From: Pseudomonadaceae bacterium
GTDB taxonomy: Bacteria; Pseudomonadota; Gammaproteobacteria; Pseudomonadales; Azotimanducaceae
NCBI GenBank assembly: GCA_024743175.1
Contig: JANSXA010000001.1
Span: 62,001-126,000, forward strand
Length of the DNA: 64,000 nt
Direction of reading: 5' to 3'
The notes below the pieces were generated by a model. The model was not told the DNA's origin. It ran no database searches and worked only from the letters and a program-made list of their open reading frames with translations. This document shows, piece after piece, positions 27,423-36,900 of the stretch; the first letter of the stretch is position 1, and each line of letters opens with the position of its first letter. The translations under genes were made by a program, and so were the position numbers.

Positions 27423-30400
27423 CTAAGCCGCATTCAGAGTATCCTCCGAAACTTTGTTGCTTTGCGCAAGCACCCTGCGTATTTCAGACACCAGCACTCG
27501 CACATTTGGTTCAAGCACCATGCTGTCGTGGTTACCCGGTATCTCTACGATTTGAAGCCGTTCCACGAAAGGGCCCCAGCCGTTATCCGGGAAAACATAG
27601 TTGCGGTCATCGTCTACCATGCGGCCACCGCTTAACTGGTAATGTATGTTCAGTTTCGGACGCAGAACAGTTACTGCCACATCAACTTTGGGTGTGTCAT
27701 AGTTTCGTAACGCGCGCAAAAAAGCGGCACCGATGTTTTGCGACTGAAAAGACATGGGATCATCGTCAGATGCGTTTGCCAGTTCACGTTGCTCCCTTTC
27801 CCATTTCAGCCGCGTCTGTACCTTTGTTTTGAGATATCCAAGTCCGTCTTTCTTGATACCTTGAAGAATCATATTGGCCTTGTCCGCGATCGAAAAGTGG
27901 GGGAAGCTTGGCGCAGGGGTGTCGAGCATGATGACATGTAACACCTCTTCTCCAACCGCCATTAGCTGCCGGGCAATCTCGTAAGCAACCAAACCACCTC
28001 CAGAATATCCACCGAGCAGATAAGGGCCTTCCGGCTGGACTTGGCGGATTTCTTTAATGTAATCAGTAGCCATCTCTTCAAAGCTTTCGTGAGGAACGCT
28101 GTCGCCGTACAGACCACGAGCCTGCAGGGCATAGAATGGCCGCTCTTCTCCTAACAAGTTTGCCAGGTGGCTGAGATTCAGGACGTTGCCGAACATACCC
28201 GCCACAACAAACAGAGGCGTTGCTCCGCCTACCGGACCGCTCTGCATCGGGACAACATGTTGGAACTGCAGCGCATTTGTCGGCTTTTCACTTTCTTCAG
28301 AATCAGCATCACTTTCGCCGCCTTCGCCGACCGGTCCGCCACGAATAATACTTGCCAGGTCCGCAATTGTAGGAGACTGCATGAGTACCGACATAGGTAA
28401 ATCGGTGCCGAATAGTTCGCGTATCTCGTTAAACAGACGCACAGCAACCAGTGAATGCCCGCCGAGGTCAAAGAAACTGTCGTGGATGCCAACCCCTTCA
28501 ACACCCAGTAACTTACCCCAGAGTTCAGCAAGTTTAATTTCTGTTTTATCTCGTGGTTCTTCGAAGTCGCTGTCCAGTGCCGGTCGTTCAAATTTGGAAG
28601 ATTGGTCAGCGGTCAAGGAAAGCTCTACCAGATGATCTGCCTGCTTCATCAACGAGCGCATGTCCATAGAACTGATAACGACCTGGCTGGGGGCGGGGTG
28701 GGTGAGCACCTGTTGCAATGCAGTAATACCTGTTGGCACGTCAATGCCCTGGCTCAGGTTATGTGCAAGCGCAAGCTCGCCAGGGCTTTTACCTTTGGTG
28801 GATTGCGGCGTGGCGTGGCTTGCTTTGTCTTTCTCAATAGAAAACTGGCCTTCAGTACGTTGTAGAGTGAGCCGACTGACCTGGGCAAGTTGGGTGCCCT
28901 GGTTGTCAAACAGGTCGATGTCAAAAGCCACAATGCCGTGATCCGGTTGAGACCCCTCAGCAAGACGTACCCAACTGAAAATCTCGCCCTCGAGAGGTTT
29001 GATATGGGTGTACGCTCCGTATGACAGCGGCACCCACAAAGCTTCCGCGATATCCTGTTCAGCGTAGCCAGGAATAAGATCCATGGCAAAACCTGTCGCA
29101 ATATCCAAAAGCCCCGGATGGATTAAATACGTATCCAGATCGGTCGCGAAATCTGCAGGCAGCTTCAATTCGCCGAGAGCTTCGCCATCGCCCATGTATA
29201 TCTGTTTCAGGACGTGCCAGCGTCTTCCGAATTTAAGGTGGGCTTCCTGACGTGTTTTGATCGCACCGCTTCCCGCCGCGGATTCAGTGGGCAACTCAAA
29301 TCTGTTTTGAATCTCACCCAGAACAGGTGAGCTGGGTTTGTCTACGTCTGTTTTGACGCTGGCGCGTACACAGGTAGACCAGGACGACGGATCCGTCAGG
29401 TCAGCGGCTTCAACTGAAACCTGCCAGCTTTGACTGTTGCCCAGGAGGTTAACCCGGAAGGCACGAGGACCTGTATCTTCAACAAAAAGCGGCTGTTCAA
29501 ACACCAGGTTCGACAGTATCCAGGGAACATTGCCGTTTATCTGCTGCAGGGCGGCTCGAATCAGCTCGATATAGCCTGTACCGGGTAACAGGGCATCGTT
29601 GTTTTTGAGCCTGTGCTCTGCAATGACCCAATCGCTGGTGCTTAACTCACCTTCGAATCGGTGTGTTTCGCGCAGGCCGTCACGACCCGATCGGTGTGCA
29701 GCAAAAAGTGGGTATTGGGTTTCGTGCAACTTTGTTAACACAGCAATATTGTCGGAGGAGGGTGCCACCAGACCAACATCCCGCCAGATTCCCCAGTTCA
29801 GGGCTATGGTTGGATAGTCTCGTAAGCCGGATTGGGCGTCAGCAAATGTGTTTACGAAGCTGTTCGCGGCAACGTAGTCTATCTGGCCCTGTGGCGCGAT
29901 AAAGGCACTGCTTGATGAAAACAGCGCTACAAAATCCAGTGGTAAACTGCCAAAGACATCGGCAATGACCAGGGTGCCATACACTTTTGCTGCAAACACA
30001 TCTTCAACTTCGCGCTGGGTTTTCATCGCGATGAGGCTGTCGCTGACGGTGCCTGCAGTGTGAAAAATACCGTTCAGCGCGCCAAACTTTTCGATGATCT
30101 GCTCTTGTGCGGCCTGCATCTGTTCAGCGACTGTGACGTCTGCGGAGACCTGCAGAACCTCAACGCCGGCACTGTCCAGTTCGCGCATGCGCAAAATTGA
30201 TTTCGAAATTGAATCAGTGGGTGGGTGTTCAGCTAACCAACGATCCCAGTCTTCCTTTCTGGGCAGTGGTGTGCGGGAAAGCAGTACAATTTTTGCATCG
30301 TATGCCTGTACCAGCCAATCTGAAATCGCGGTAGCGATGCCGCCAAAGCCGCCGGTGATGAGAAACACGCCGTTTTTGCGTATCAGCGGCAAACCCTGGG

Positions 30401-33400
30401 TATTCTTTGTCGGCGCTCGTTTGACCAGTCTGCGCATGTGACGGACTTCTTCCCGCCAGGCAACCACCTCGTTTTCGTGTGGCGCATGTAACTCCTGCAT
30501 CAGCCTTGAAGCGGAGGCCTCCAGCTGCTCAGGGCCCATTCTTTTGGATGTAGACTTTCCTTTAGAGGATACCGTGTACGTGTCAACAAACTTGGTGCTG
30601 ACGTTAGGCATTTCGCGAGGTATCACCAGCGATGGGCCCAGCGCCGTAGCTTTTTCGGGCATCACAATTTCGTGTTTATGCAGCGATTGTGCATTGTTGG
30701 CCAGTATGGTTAGTGCGATGGGGTTGTCCAGTGACTTTTTGCCCAGGGCTTTTGCCAGGTAGAACAACGCGTAGAAACCCTGGTTCTGAATTCGATGTAA
30801 GAACGTAGAACCCGGCCGATGAGACGTGTCCCAGGTTGTCAGCCAGGCATGAACGATCTGGTCGGGAAAGGTATCACTGTCGAGTAGGGCGGCGATTAAT
30901 GCATCGTAGCCTTCCAGGCCGGCCTCCGGTGCTAGTGTGTATCTGTTGGTATCGACCTTGCGGAAAACATCACCGACCGAGACTTCAACAACGGTGTGTC
31001 CCTGACTGGTCAGATCATTGATGAGTCGATCTGAAAGGTCATCTCCATTGCGGAAGAAAAGCCAGGTTCTTGGTGTTGCGTCTGTGTCGATGATTCCCTG
31101 TTGAATCCATTTGGGTTCAAAATACCAGTCATCCAACGATTCAAGCCGTTCCGGTAAGGTGTCCTCTATGTCAACCTGCAGGCTGCTCTTGCCAGGTTCA
31201 ATCCAGTAAGAAGCATGCTGGAAGGCATAGGTGGGTAGCGGCAGCCGGCGTTGTGGTTTTGGCCACAGGCGCTCAGCATCCAGGTTTTCAGAAAGCGCGC
31301 CACCTACTGCGATGTATCGACCTACAGCGCTTTTGAAGTAGACGTCATCTCTGGTTTGCTCTTCAGGATGCCGCATTGATGCCAGCACGCGCTGCACGGG
31401 CGCACCTTCATGCTGACGAACAAAAGACCCCAGCATATTGCCAGGTCCAACTTCTATGCAGATGCGCTGCTGATTTTCGAGCAGTTTTTCTACACCGTTA
31501 GAAAACAGTACGGTGTTGCGTAAGTGGGCGACCCAGTATTCCGGGTCGCAGGCCTCTGCATCTGTTAACCACTGTCCTGTGCGGTTGGAAACAATCGGAA
31601 TCTGGGGTGGGTTCAGCTGTAGCGACTGCAGGTGTGTTCTGAACGCGGGTAGAATTGGGTCCAGCAGTTTTGAATGTGCTGCAACGTTCACCCGAACCCG
31701 CTGAGATTCTATGCCAATTTCTTTCAGGCTGGCCGCCAGCTTGTCAAGCATGTCTGACGGCCCCGAGGCTACGGACAGATTTGGACTGTTGGCAGTAGCC
31801 AGATCAAGTCCTTCCGGCAGGTGTGTGCGCAGTTCATCCGCAGGCAGCGGAACGCTCAGAACCCCGCCTGCCTGTGTCTGTTCGAACAACTGACCACGCA
31901 AAAGAATCAGGCCCAGAGTGTCTTCAAATGAAAGCACACCAGCAATACAGGCGGCGGTGTTTTCACCCATGCTGTGACCAATCATGGCCTCAGGGACAAC
32001 GCCATAGCTCTCCCATAATTTGGCCAGCGCATGTTCAACAATAAAGGTCAGTGGCAGTTGCACCGAAGGCTGGTCGAGTGTTTCTGTCACCGGGTTCCGG
32101 CTCTCGTCACTTGCGTGGAATACGTCGTCCAGGTCAATGTCATGCCTGGTTTTAAGTAGATTAAGGCCTCGGTCAACCTGCTCGCGGAATATGGCTTCGC
32201 TGTTGTACAGGTCTTTACCCATCTGGAAATATTGTGCGCCACCACCCGGAAAGAGAAAAACCGGAGACAGAGGGGTAGTTTCCAGAGTGTGATTGAACAC
32301 CCTGCGCGGGTTGCCCTCCCGCAACAGCTCGGCGGCTTCGGACAGACTTTCGCAGGCAAGCACTCTTTGATATTCGAAGCGCTCCCGCCCATTCATCAAC
32401 GTAAACGACACGTCATTCAGCGATTGATCGGGGTGTTCATTAATCCATTGCGCCAGCTTCTGGGCGTAATCGTCGAGGGATTTTTTTGTCCTTGCTGACA
32501 GCAGCAGGAACTGTGCGCCGCCCTGATCGTGTTGACTGCTATCAGCATTCTCTACTGCGGGTGCTTCTTCCAGAATCACAAAAGCATTTGTGCCACCAAC
32601 GCCTAGCGAATTGACAGCAGCGCGTCGGGGATGATTCTGGTCCTGCCAGGGTTGTAACTCTGCCGCGACTTTGAACGGGCTGTTGTCAAAGTCAATTTCA
32701 GGATTAGGCGCTTCAAAGTTCAGCGACGGCGGAATGGTCTGGTTCTCCAGCGCCAGGGTTGCTTTGATAAGGCTGGCGACCCCAGCGGCTGTGTCCAGGT
32801 GACCGATATTGGTTTTAACAGAACCCACCCGGCAGTAACCCTTTTTGTCTGTAGACTGCCGAAACGCGCGGGTGAGGGCAGCAATTTCGATCGGATCGCC
32901 TACAGGCGTGCCGGTGCCATGGCATTCGATATAGCCGATGGTGTCAGCCGCTATGTCGCCGAGGGCGAGTGCCTCAGCAACCGCTGATGCCTGCCCTTCA
33001 ACGCTGGGTGCAAGATAGCCGACTTTGCTGGAACCATCGTTGTTGACCGCGCTGGCTTTGATCACCGCATGAACATGATCGCCATCATCAAGTGCATCTT
33101 TCAGTCGGCGCAAAGCGACAACACCGGCGCCACTGCCAAAAACAGTACCTTTGGATTTGTGGTCAAAGGCGCGGCAATGACCATCAGGGGAAAGCACTTC
33201 ACCTTCTTTGTAGGTGTACCCAATCTGATGCGGCATCTCTATGGTAACGCCGCCGGCCAGAGCCATATCGCACTCGAAGGAAAGCAGGCTCTGTACCGCA
33301 AGGTGGGTGGCTACAAGGGATGTTGAACAGGCGGTCTGTACGTTGATGCTCGGCCCACGCAGGTCGAACGCGTAAGAGGCTCGTGTGGCGAGAAAATCTT

Positions 33401-33866
33401 TATCGTTTCCGGTATGACGCAGAAGGAACAGGCCAACATCTTCAACCAGGTCCGGGTTGGTCAGCAGGTTGTAATGCAGATACGCACCCATGCCACAACC
33501 GGCAAACACACCAATCGGCCCATCAAAGTTACCGGGGGTATGGCTTGCACGTTCCAGAGCCTCCCAGGCGACTTCGTAAAACTGACGGTGTTGTGGGTCC
33601 AGAATAGCGGCTTCTTTTGGACTGAAACCAAAAAACTCCGGATCGAAGTGCCCGACATTCTGCAGCGGTACACCTTTCTTAACGTAGTTAGGGTCGTTCA
33701 GGCTGCGCTTACTGACCCCTTTAGCCAGTAATTCTTCATCGCTGTAGGTTTTAATCTGTTCGATACCGTCGCGTACGGTTCGCCAGTAGTCTTCAGGGGT
33801 GTCACAACCAGGCACACGGATGGCCATACCAACAATAGCTATGTCATTTTCATCAACTTCGTTCAT
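27423..33866 (-). CDS. Type I PKS module: KS-AT-KR-DH-ACP-TE
   Basis: From the ATG at 33866 this is a 2147-residue single-module synthase. KS (8-436) has Cys180 in TACSTS, His316 in HGTGT and His356 in NIGHLD. AT (535-831) has Ser632 in GHSMGE. KR (1164-1361) has LITGGFGGIA, Tyr1331 and Asn1335. A dehydratase-like hot-dog domain (1397-1671) follows the KR, with His1418 and Asp1588. ACP (1773-1841) carries Ser1805 in DLGGHSL. TE (1881-2131) has Ser1955 in GYSGGG and His2113. The frame is open to 33983, but that start would overlap the NRPS by 80 bases; the ATG at 33866 has AGAAG upstream and leaves a 37-base gap. The KR loop VSD keeps the Asp of B-type reductases. It probably extends the NRPS-bound residue by one unit and releases it through the TE. 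Confidence 0.92.
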   Translation of the reverse strand: MNEVDENDIAIVGMAIRVPGCDTPEDYWRTVRDGIEQIKTYSDEELLAKGVSKRSLNDPNYVKKGVPLQNVGHFDPEFFGFSPKEAAILDPQHRQFYEVAWEALERASHTPGNFDGPIGVFAGCGMGAYLHYNLLTNPDLVEDVGLFLLRHTGNDKDFLATRASYAFDLRGPSINVQTACSTSLVATHLAVQSLLSFECDMALAGGVTIEMPHQIGYTYKEGEVLSPDGHCRAFDHKSKGTVFGSGAGVVALRRLKDALDDGDHVHAVIKASAVNNDGSSKVGYLAPSVEGQASAVAEALALGDIAADTIGYIECHGTGTPVGDPIEIAALTRAFRQSTDKKGYCRVGSVKTNIGHLDTAAGVASLIKATLALENQTIPPSLNFEAPNPEIDFDNSPFKVAAELQPWQDQNHPRRAAVNSLGVGGTNAFVILEEAPAVENADSSQHDQGGAQFLLLSARTKKSLDDYAQKLAQWINEHPDQSLNDVSFTLMNGRERFEYQRVLACESLSEAAELLREGNPRRVFNHTLETTPLSPVFLFPGGGAQYFQMGKDLYNSEAIFREQVDRGLNLLKTRHDIDLDDVFHASDESRNPVTETLDQPSVQLPLTFIVEHALAKLWESYGVVPEAMIGHSMGENTAACIAGVLSFEDTLGLILLRGQLFEQTQAGGVLSVPLPADELRTHLPEGLDLATANSPNLSVASGPSDMLDKLAASLKEIGIESQRVRVNVAAHSKLLDPILPAFRTHLQSLQLNPPQIPIVSNRTGQWLTDAEACDPEYWVAHLRNTVLFSNGVEKLLENQQRICIEVGPGNMLGSFVRQHEGAPVQRVLASMRHPEEQTRDDVYFKSAVGRYIAVGGALSENLDAERLWPKPQRRLPLPTYAFQHASYWIEPGKSSLQVDIEDTLPERLESLDDWYFEPKWIQQGIIDTDATPRTWLFFRNGDDLSDRLINDLTSQGHTVVEVSVGDVFRKVDTNRYTLAPEAGLEGYDALIAALLDSDTFPDQIVHAWLTTWDTSHRPGSTFLHRIQNQGFYALFYLAKALGKKSLDNPIALTILANNAQSLHKHEIVMPEKATALGPSLVIPREMPNVSTKFVDTYTVSSKGKSTSKRMGPEQLEASASRLMQELHAPHENEVVAWREEVRHMRRLVKRAPTKNTQGLPLIRKNGVFLITGGFGGIATAISDWLVQAYDAKIVLLSRTPLPRKEDWDRWLAEHPPTDSISKSILRMRELDSAGVEVLQVSADVTVAEQMQAAQEQIIEKFGALNGIFHTAGTVSDSLIAMKTQREVEDVFAAKVYGTLVIADVFGSLPLDFVALFSSSSAFIAPQGQIDYVAANSFVNTFADAQSGLRDYPTIALNWGIWRDVGLVAPSSDNIAVLTKLHETQYPLFAAHRSGRDGLRETHRFEGELSTSDWVIAEHRLKNNDALLPGTGYIELIRAALQQINGNVPWILSNLVFEQPLFVEDTGPRAFRVNLLGNSQSWQVSVEAADLTDPSSWSTCVRASVKTDVDKPSSPVLGEIQNRFELPTESAAGSGAIKTRQEAHLKFGRRWHVLKQIYMGDGEALGELKLPADFATDLDTYLIHPGLLDIATGFAMDLIPGYAEQDIAEALWVPLSYGAYTHIKPLEGEIFSWVRLAEGSQPDHGIVAFDIDLFDNQGTQLAQVSRLTLQRTEGQFSIEKDKASHATPQSTKGKSPGELALAHNLSQGIDVPTGITALQQVLTHPAPSQVVISSMDMRSLMKQADHLVELSLTADQSSKFERPALDSDFEEPRDKTEIKLAELWGKLLGVEGVGIHDSFFDLGGHSLVAVRLFNEIRELFGTDLPMSVLMQSPTIADLASIIRGGPVGEGGESDADSEESEKPTNALQFQHVVPMQSGPVGGATPLFVVAGMFGNVLNLSHLANLLGEERPFYALQARGLYGDSVPHESFEEMATDYIKEIRQVQPEGPYLLGGYSGGGLVAYEIARQLMAVGEEVLHVIMLDTPAPSFPHFSIADKANMILQGIKKDGLGYLKTKVQTRLKWEREQRELANASDDDPMSFQSQNIGAAFLRALRNYDTPKVDVAVTVLRPKLNIHYQLSGGRMVDDDRNYVFPDNGWGPFVERLQIVEIPGNHDSMVLEPNVRVLVSEIRRVLAQSNKVSEDTLNAA

Positions 33867-33903
33867 AGAAACTTCTTGTTCACCATCCTGGTAAAAAGTG
33901 CCC

Positions 33904-36900
33904 TCAGGAGGCTTTCCGCCTGCGCTGGGCCCGCCGTTGTGCGCCGCGACTGGCGCTGGCTTCAACTTTCGAATTGTCAACACCGCCGCTTAAAAAGCTC
34001 GCCAGCGTAGCAACCGTTGTGTACTGGTACAGGTCTGTCAGAGAAATAGGCTGATCCAGGGCCTCTTTTAACTGGTTGTGCAGCTGCACTACCAATAGAG
34101 AGTGACCGCCGAGATCAAAAAAGTTTTCATTCAGACCAATCTCGTCCAGCTTCAGAACCTTTTTCCACAGCTCAGCAATCTGCATTTCCAGATCACTTTT
34201 CGGCTTGGCATCTTCAGAGATTGCTCTCGCCTGCACGGGCTTGATGTCAAGCAGTGCTTTGCGATCCAGCTTGCCGTTAGCAGTTCGCGGCATTTCTGGA
34301 AGCACAACAACTTCGTTGGGAATCATGTATTCAGGCAGGCTTGATCTCAGGGTGTCACGGACGTCAACCTCACCCATGGCTTGCGCATCGCTGGCACATA
34401 AGTAGGCCACCATGCGCTGATCACCGCTGTCAGCCGTACGCACTATCACGGCGGCTTCATCAACCGCAGGCATGGCTTCGATGCGGGATTCAATTTCACC
34501 CAGTTCAATGCGATAGCCACGCACTTTCACTTGAAAATCTGTGCGTCCAAGGTATTCGAGGCTGCCATCTTCGCGATAGGTTGCCAGGTCGCCGGTAGCG
34601 TACATTCGGCTGCCGGGTGTTTTGACAAAGGGGTCGTCAAAAAATCTATCTGCCGTTAATTCCGCGCGGTTCAGATATCCGCGAGCAACACCTTTGCCGC
34701 CAATATAGAGTTCACCGGGAATACCTTCGGGTAAAGGCTTTCGATATTTATCGAGAATATAGATCTGCGTGTTTGCAATCGGTTGGCCGATGGAGATGCC
34801 GTCGGCCAGGTTCTCAACCTGGCTCACCATAGACCAGATCGTGGTTTCGGTGGGTCCGTACATATTTGACAGCGTTGCTGATGAATTCTCTTTGAGTTCC
34901 TGTGCCAGTGATAAAGGCAATGCCTCGCCACCCAGCAGCAGGTGAGGGATCTTCTGCACCGCTGGTTTGGTCTCGCTATCCAGCAGATACATGCGCGCGG
35001 TTGAAGGCGTGCACTGCAGATGCGTGATGTTGTGAGTTTCAATGAGATCAGCAACGCTGGCTGCAGTTGCGCTGGGTTCCGCCTGGCTAACAGCCGCAAC
35101 CATTTTTTCCCGCAGTGATTTCAGACGCGGCAGACTGTCAAGAATAGCTTGAGTTTCGACGCCAAAATCCATCAGGCAGGCGATTTCGTCCACGCCGGTG
35201 TGGGTGCAGTCGGTGAGCATTTTCAGGCAGGTATCTTCATCTCCAAACAAGCCGCTGGCCACAAAATAACGCTCGAAGGCAAAATTCAGAATGGTATCGA
35301 CTTCTTCTTCACTCAGAGACTTGAGGTCAACGTCTTCCGGTTTGGTCACATCACCGCCGGGACGTTTGAACGCTGGAAAAGACCAGGCATAGTCCATGGC
35401 CAGCTTCATCGAGCTGGATAGATAGTCTTTCATCGGCTCGCGGACAATCTCACGCACTTCGTCGTTGTCTACGCCAACAAAGGTGTGCAGCATCAGGGCA
35501 ACGCGGCCTGTTGCCGGGTCGTGCCCAGCCTCCGCGCGCGCTTTGCGATACATGCGCGTTTTCTCTTTGACTTCATCCAGGGTCTGGCCGAGCAGGTGGG
35601 TCAGTACGTTCAAGCCGAGACGACCAGCTTCCATCCAGGTATCCGGATTACCTGCTGTGGTAATCCAGCAGGGCAGCTCTTTCTGCACAGGCCTGGGTAG
35701 AGACTCAAGTTCCACATCACCCAATGGACCAGGAAAGGTGAGTTTTTCGCCACGCCACAGTGCGCGGACCTGTTCCAGCTGTTCGTACATTCCGCGCTTG
35801 TTATCAGCGTGGTTTTCAGGGCGCAGCACAAAGTCGTTGGGGTTCCATCCAGAAGCCGCAGCAATTTCAACTCGTCCATTTGAAAGGTTATCAACCACGC
35901 CCCATTCTTCAGCAATGCGCACAGGATGGTGCAGGGGTACCACGCAGCTGCCCGCGCGGATTTTGATGTTGCTGGTAATTGCAGCTACGGCAGCGCCGGT
36001 GACTGCCGGGTTGGGGTAAGGTCCGCCAAATGCGTGGAAGTGTCGCTCGGGGGTCCATACTGCGGAAAAACCATTCTGGTCAAAAAACTTAGACCCTTCG
36101 ATCAGCAGTTTGTATTTGTCTGGCCCCGGACCGTCGTCGTTACCCCACATGAATAGACCCATGTCCAGGACATGGGTTGGCTGTGTAGCGGATAGCGCCG
36201 CTGCGCTACGGTGGCCACTCTCATCAAAAATGACAACTTTGAAGCCGCGATTGATTGTCCAGAAAAGCTCAAGAATGGAGATGTCGAACGACAGGCTTGT
36301 CACAGCCAGCCAGGTGCGATTTTCAAGGGTTGCGCCGGGTATGACCTTATCCATGGCAACAAAAAAATTTACAACGTTGCGGTGTTCCAGCATGACGCCT
36401 TTGGGTTTGCCTGTGGAACCTGAGGTATAAATGACGTAGGCCAGGTCCGTTGGTTTGTTCTGATTAGCAGTCGAAATTTCAGCAGCCGACTGGCTTGTGT
36501 CTGCTGACTTGTCGTCTACCAGCAGCAACGATGCGTTGCTTTGCGGAAGCTGATCAGCCAGAGCCTGCTGAGTGACAATCAGCGGCATAGCCGAGTCTTC
36601 GATCATGAAAGCAATTCGATCCGCAGGAAACGCTGGATCCAGAGGCACGTAGGCAGCACCGGATTTCAGGATGCCCAGGGTTGATACCATGAGGTCAGTA
36701 GAGCGGTTGACGTAAACGCCCACCAACGAGCCTGGACCTGCACCTGCCGACACCAGGCGGCCGGCAAGGTTAAGGGCCTGCTCATTCAGTTCCGCGTAGG
36801 TCAGCTGCACGCCGTTTGCAACAATGGCTACAGCTTCCGGCGTGGCGGCAACCTGTGCGTCGAAACCGCTGAGCATCAACTGGCTCTCATCAAACGCTAC

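Noticed and set aside
27423-33866. Reading the PKS as a PfaA-type polyunsaturated fatty acid synthase because of its KR-DH order
   Set aside because: It has one ACP rather than a tandem array, ends in a thioesterase, follows an NRPS, and no PfaB, PfaC or PfaD genes are nearby.
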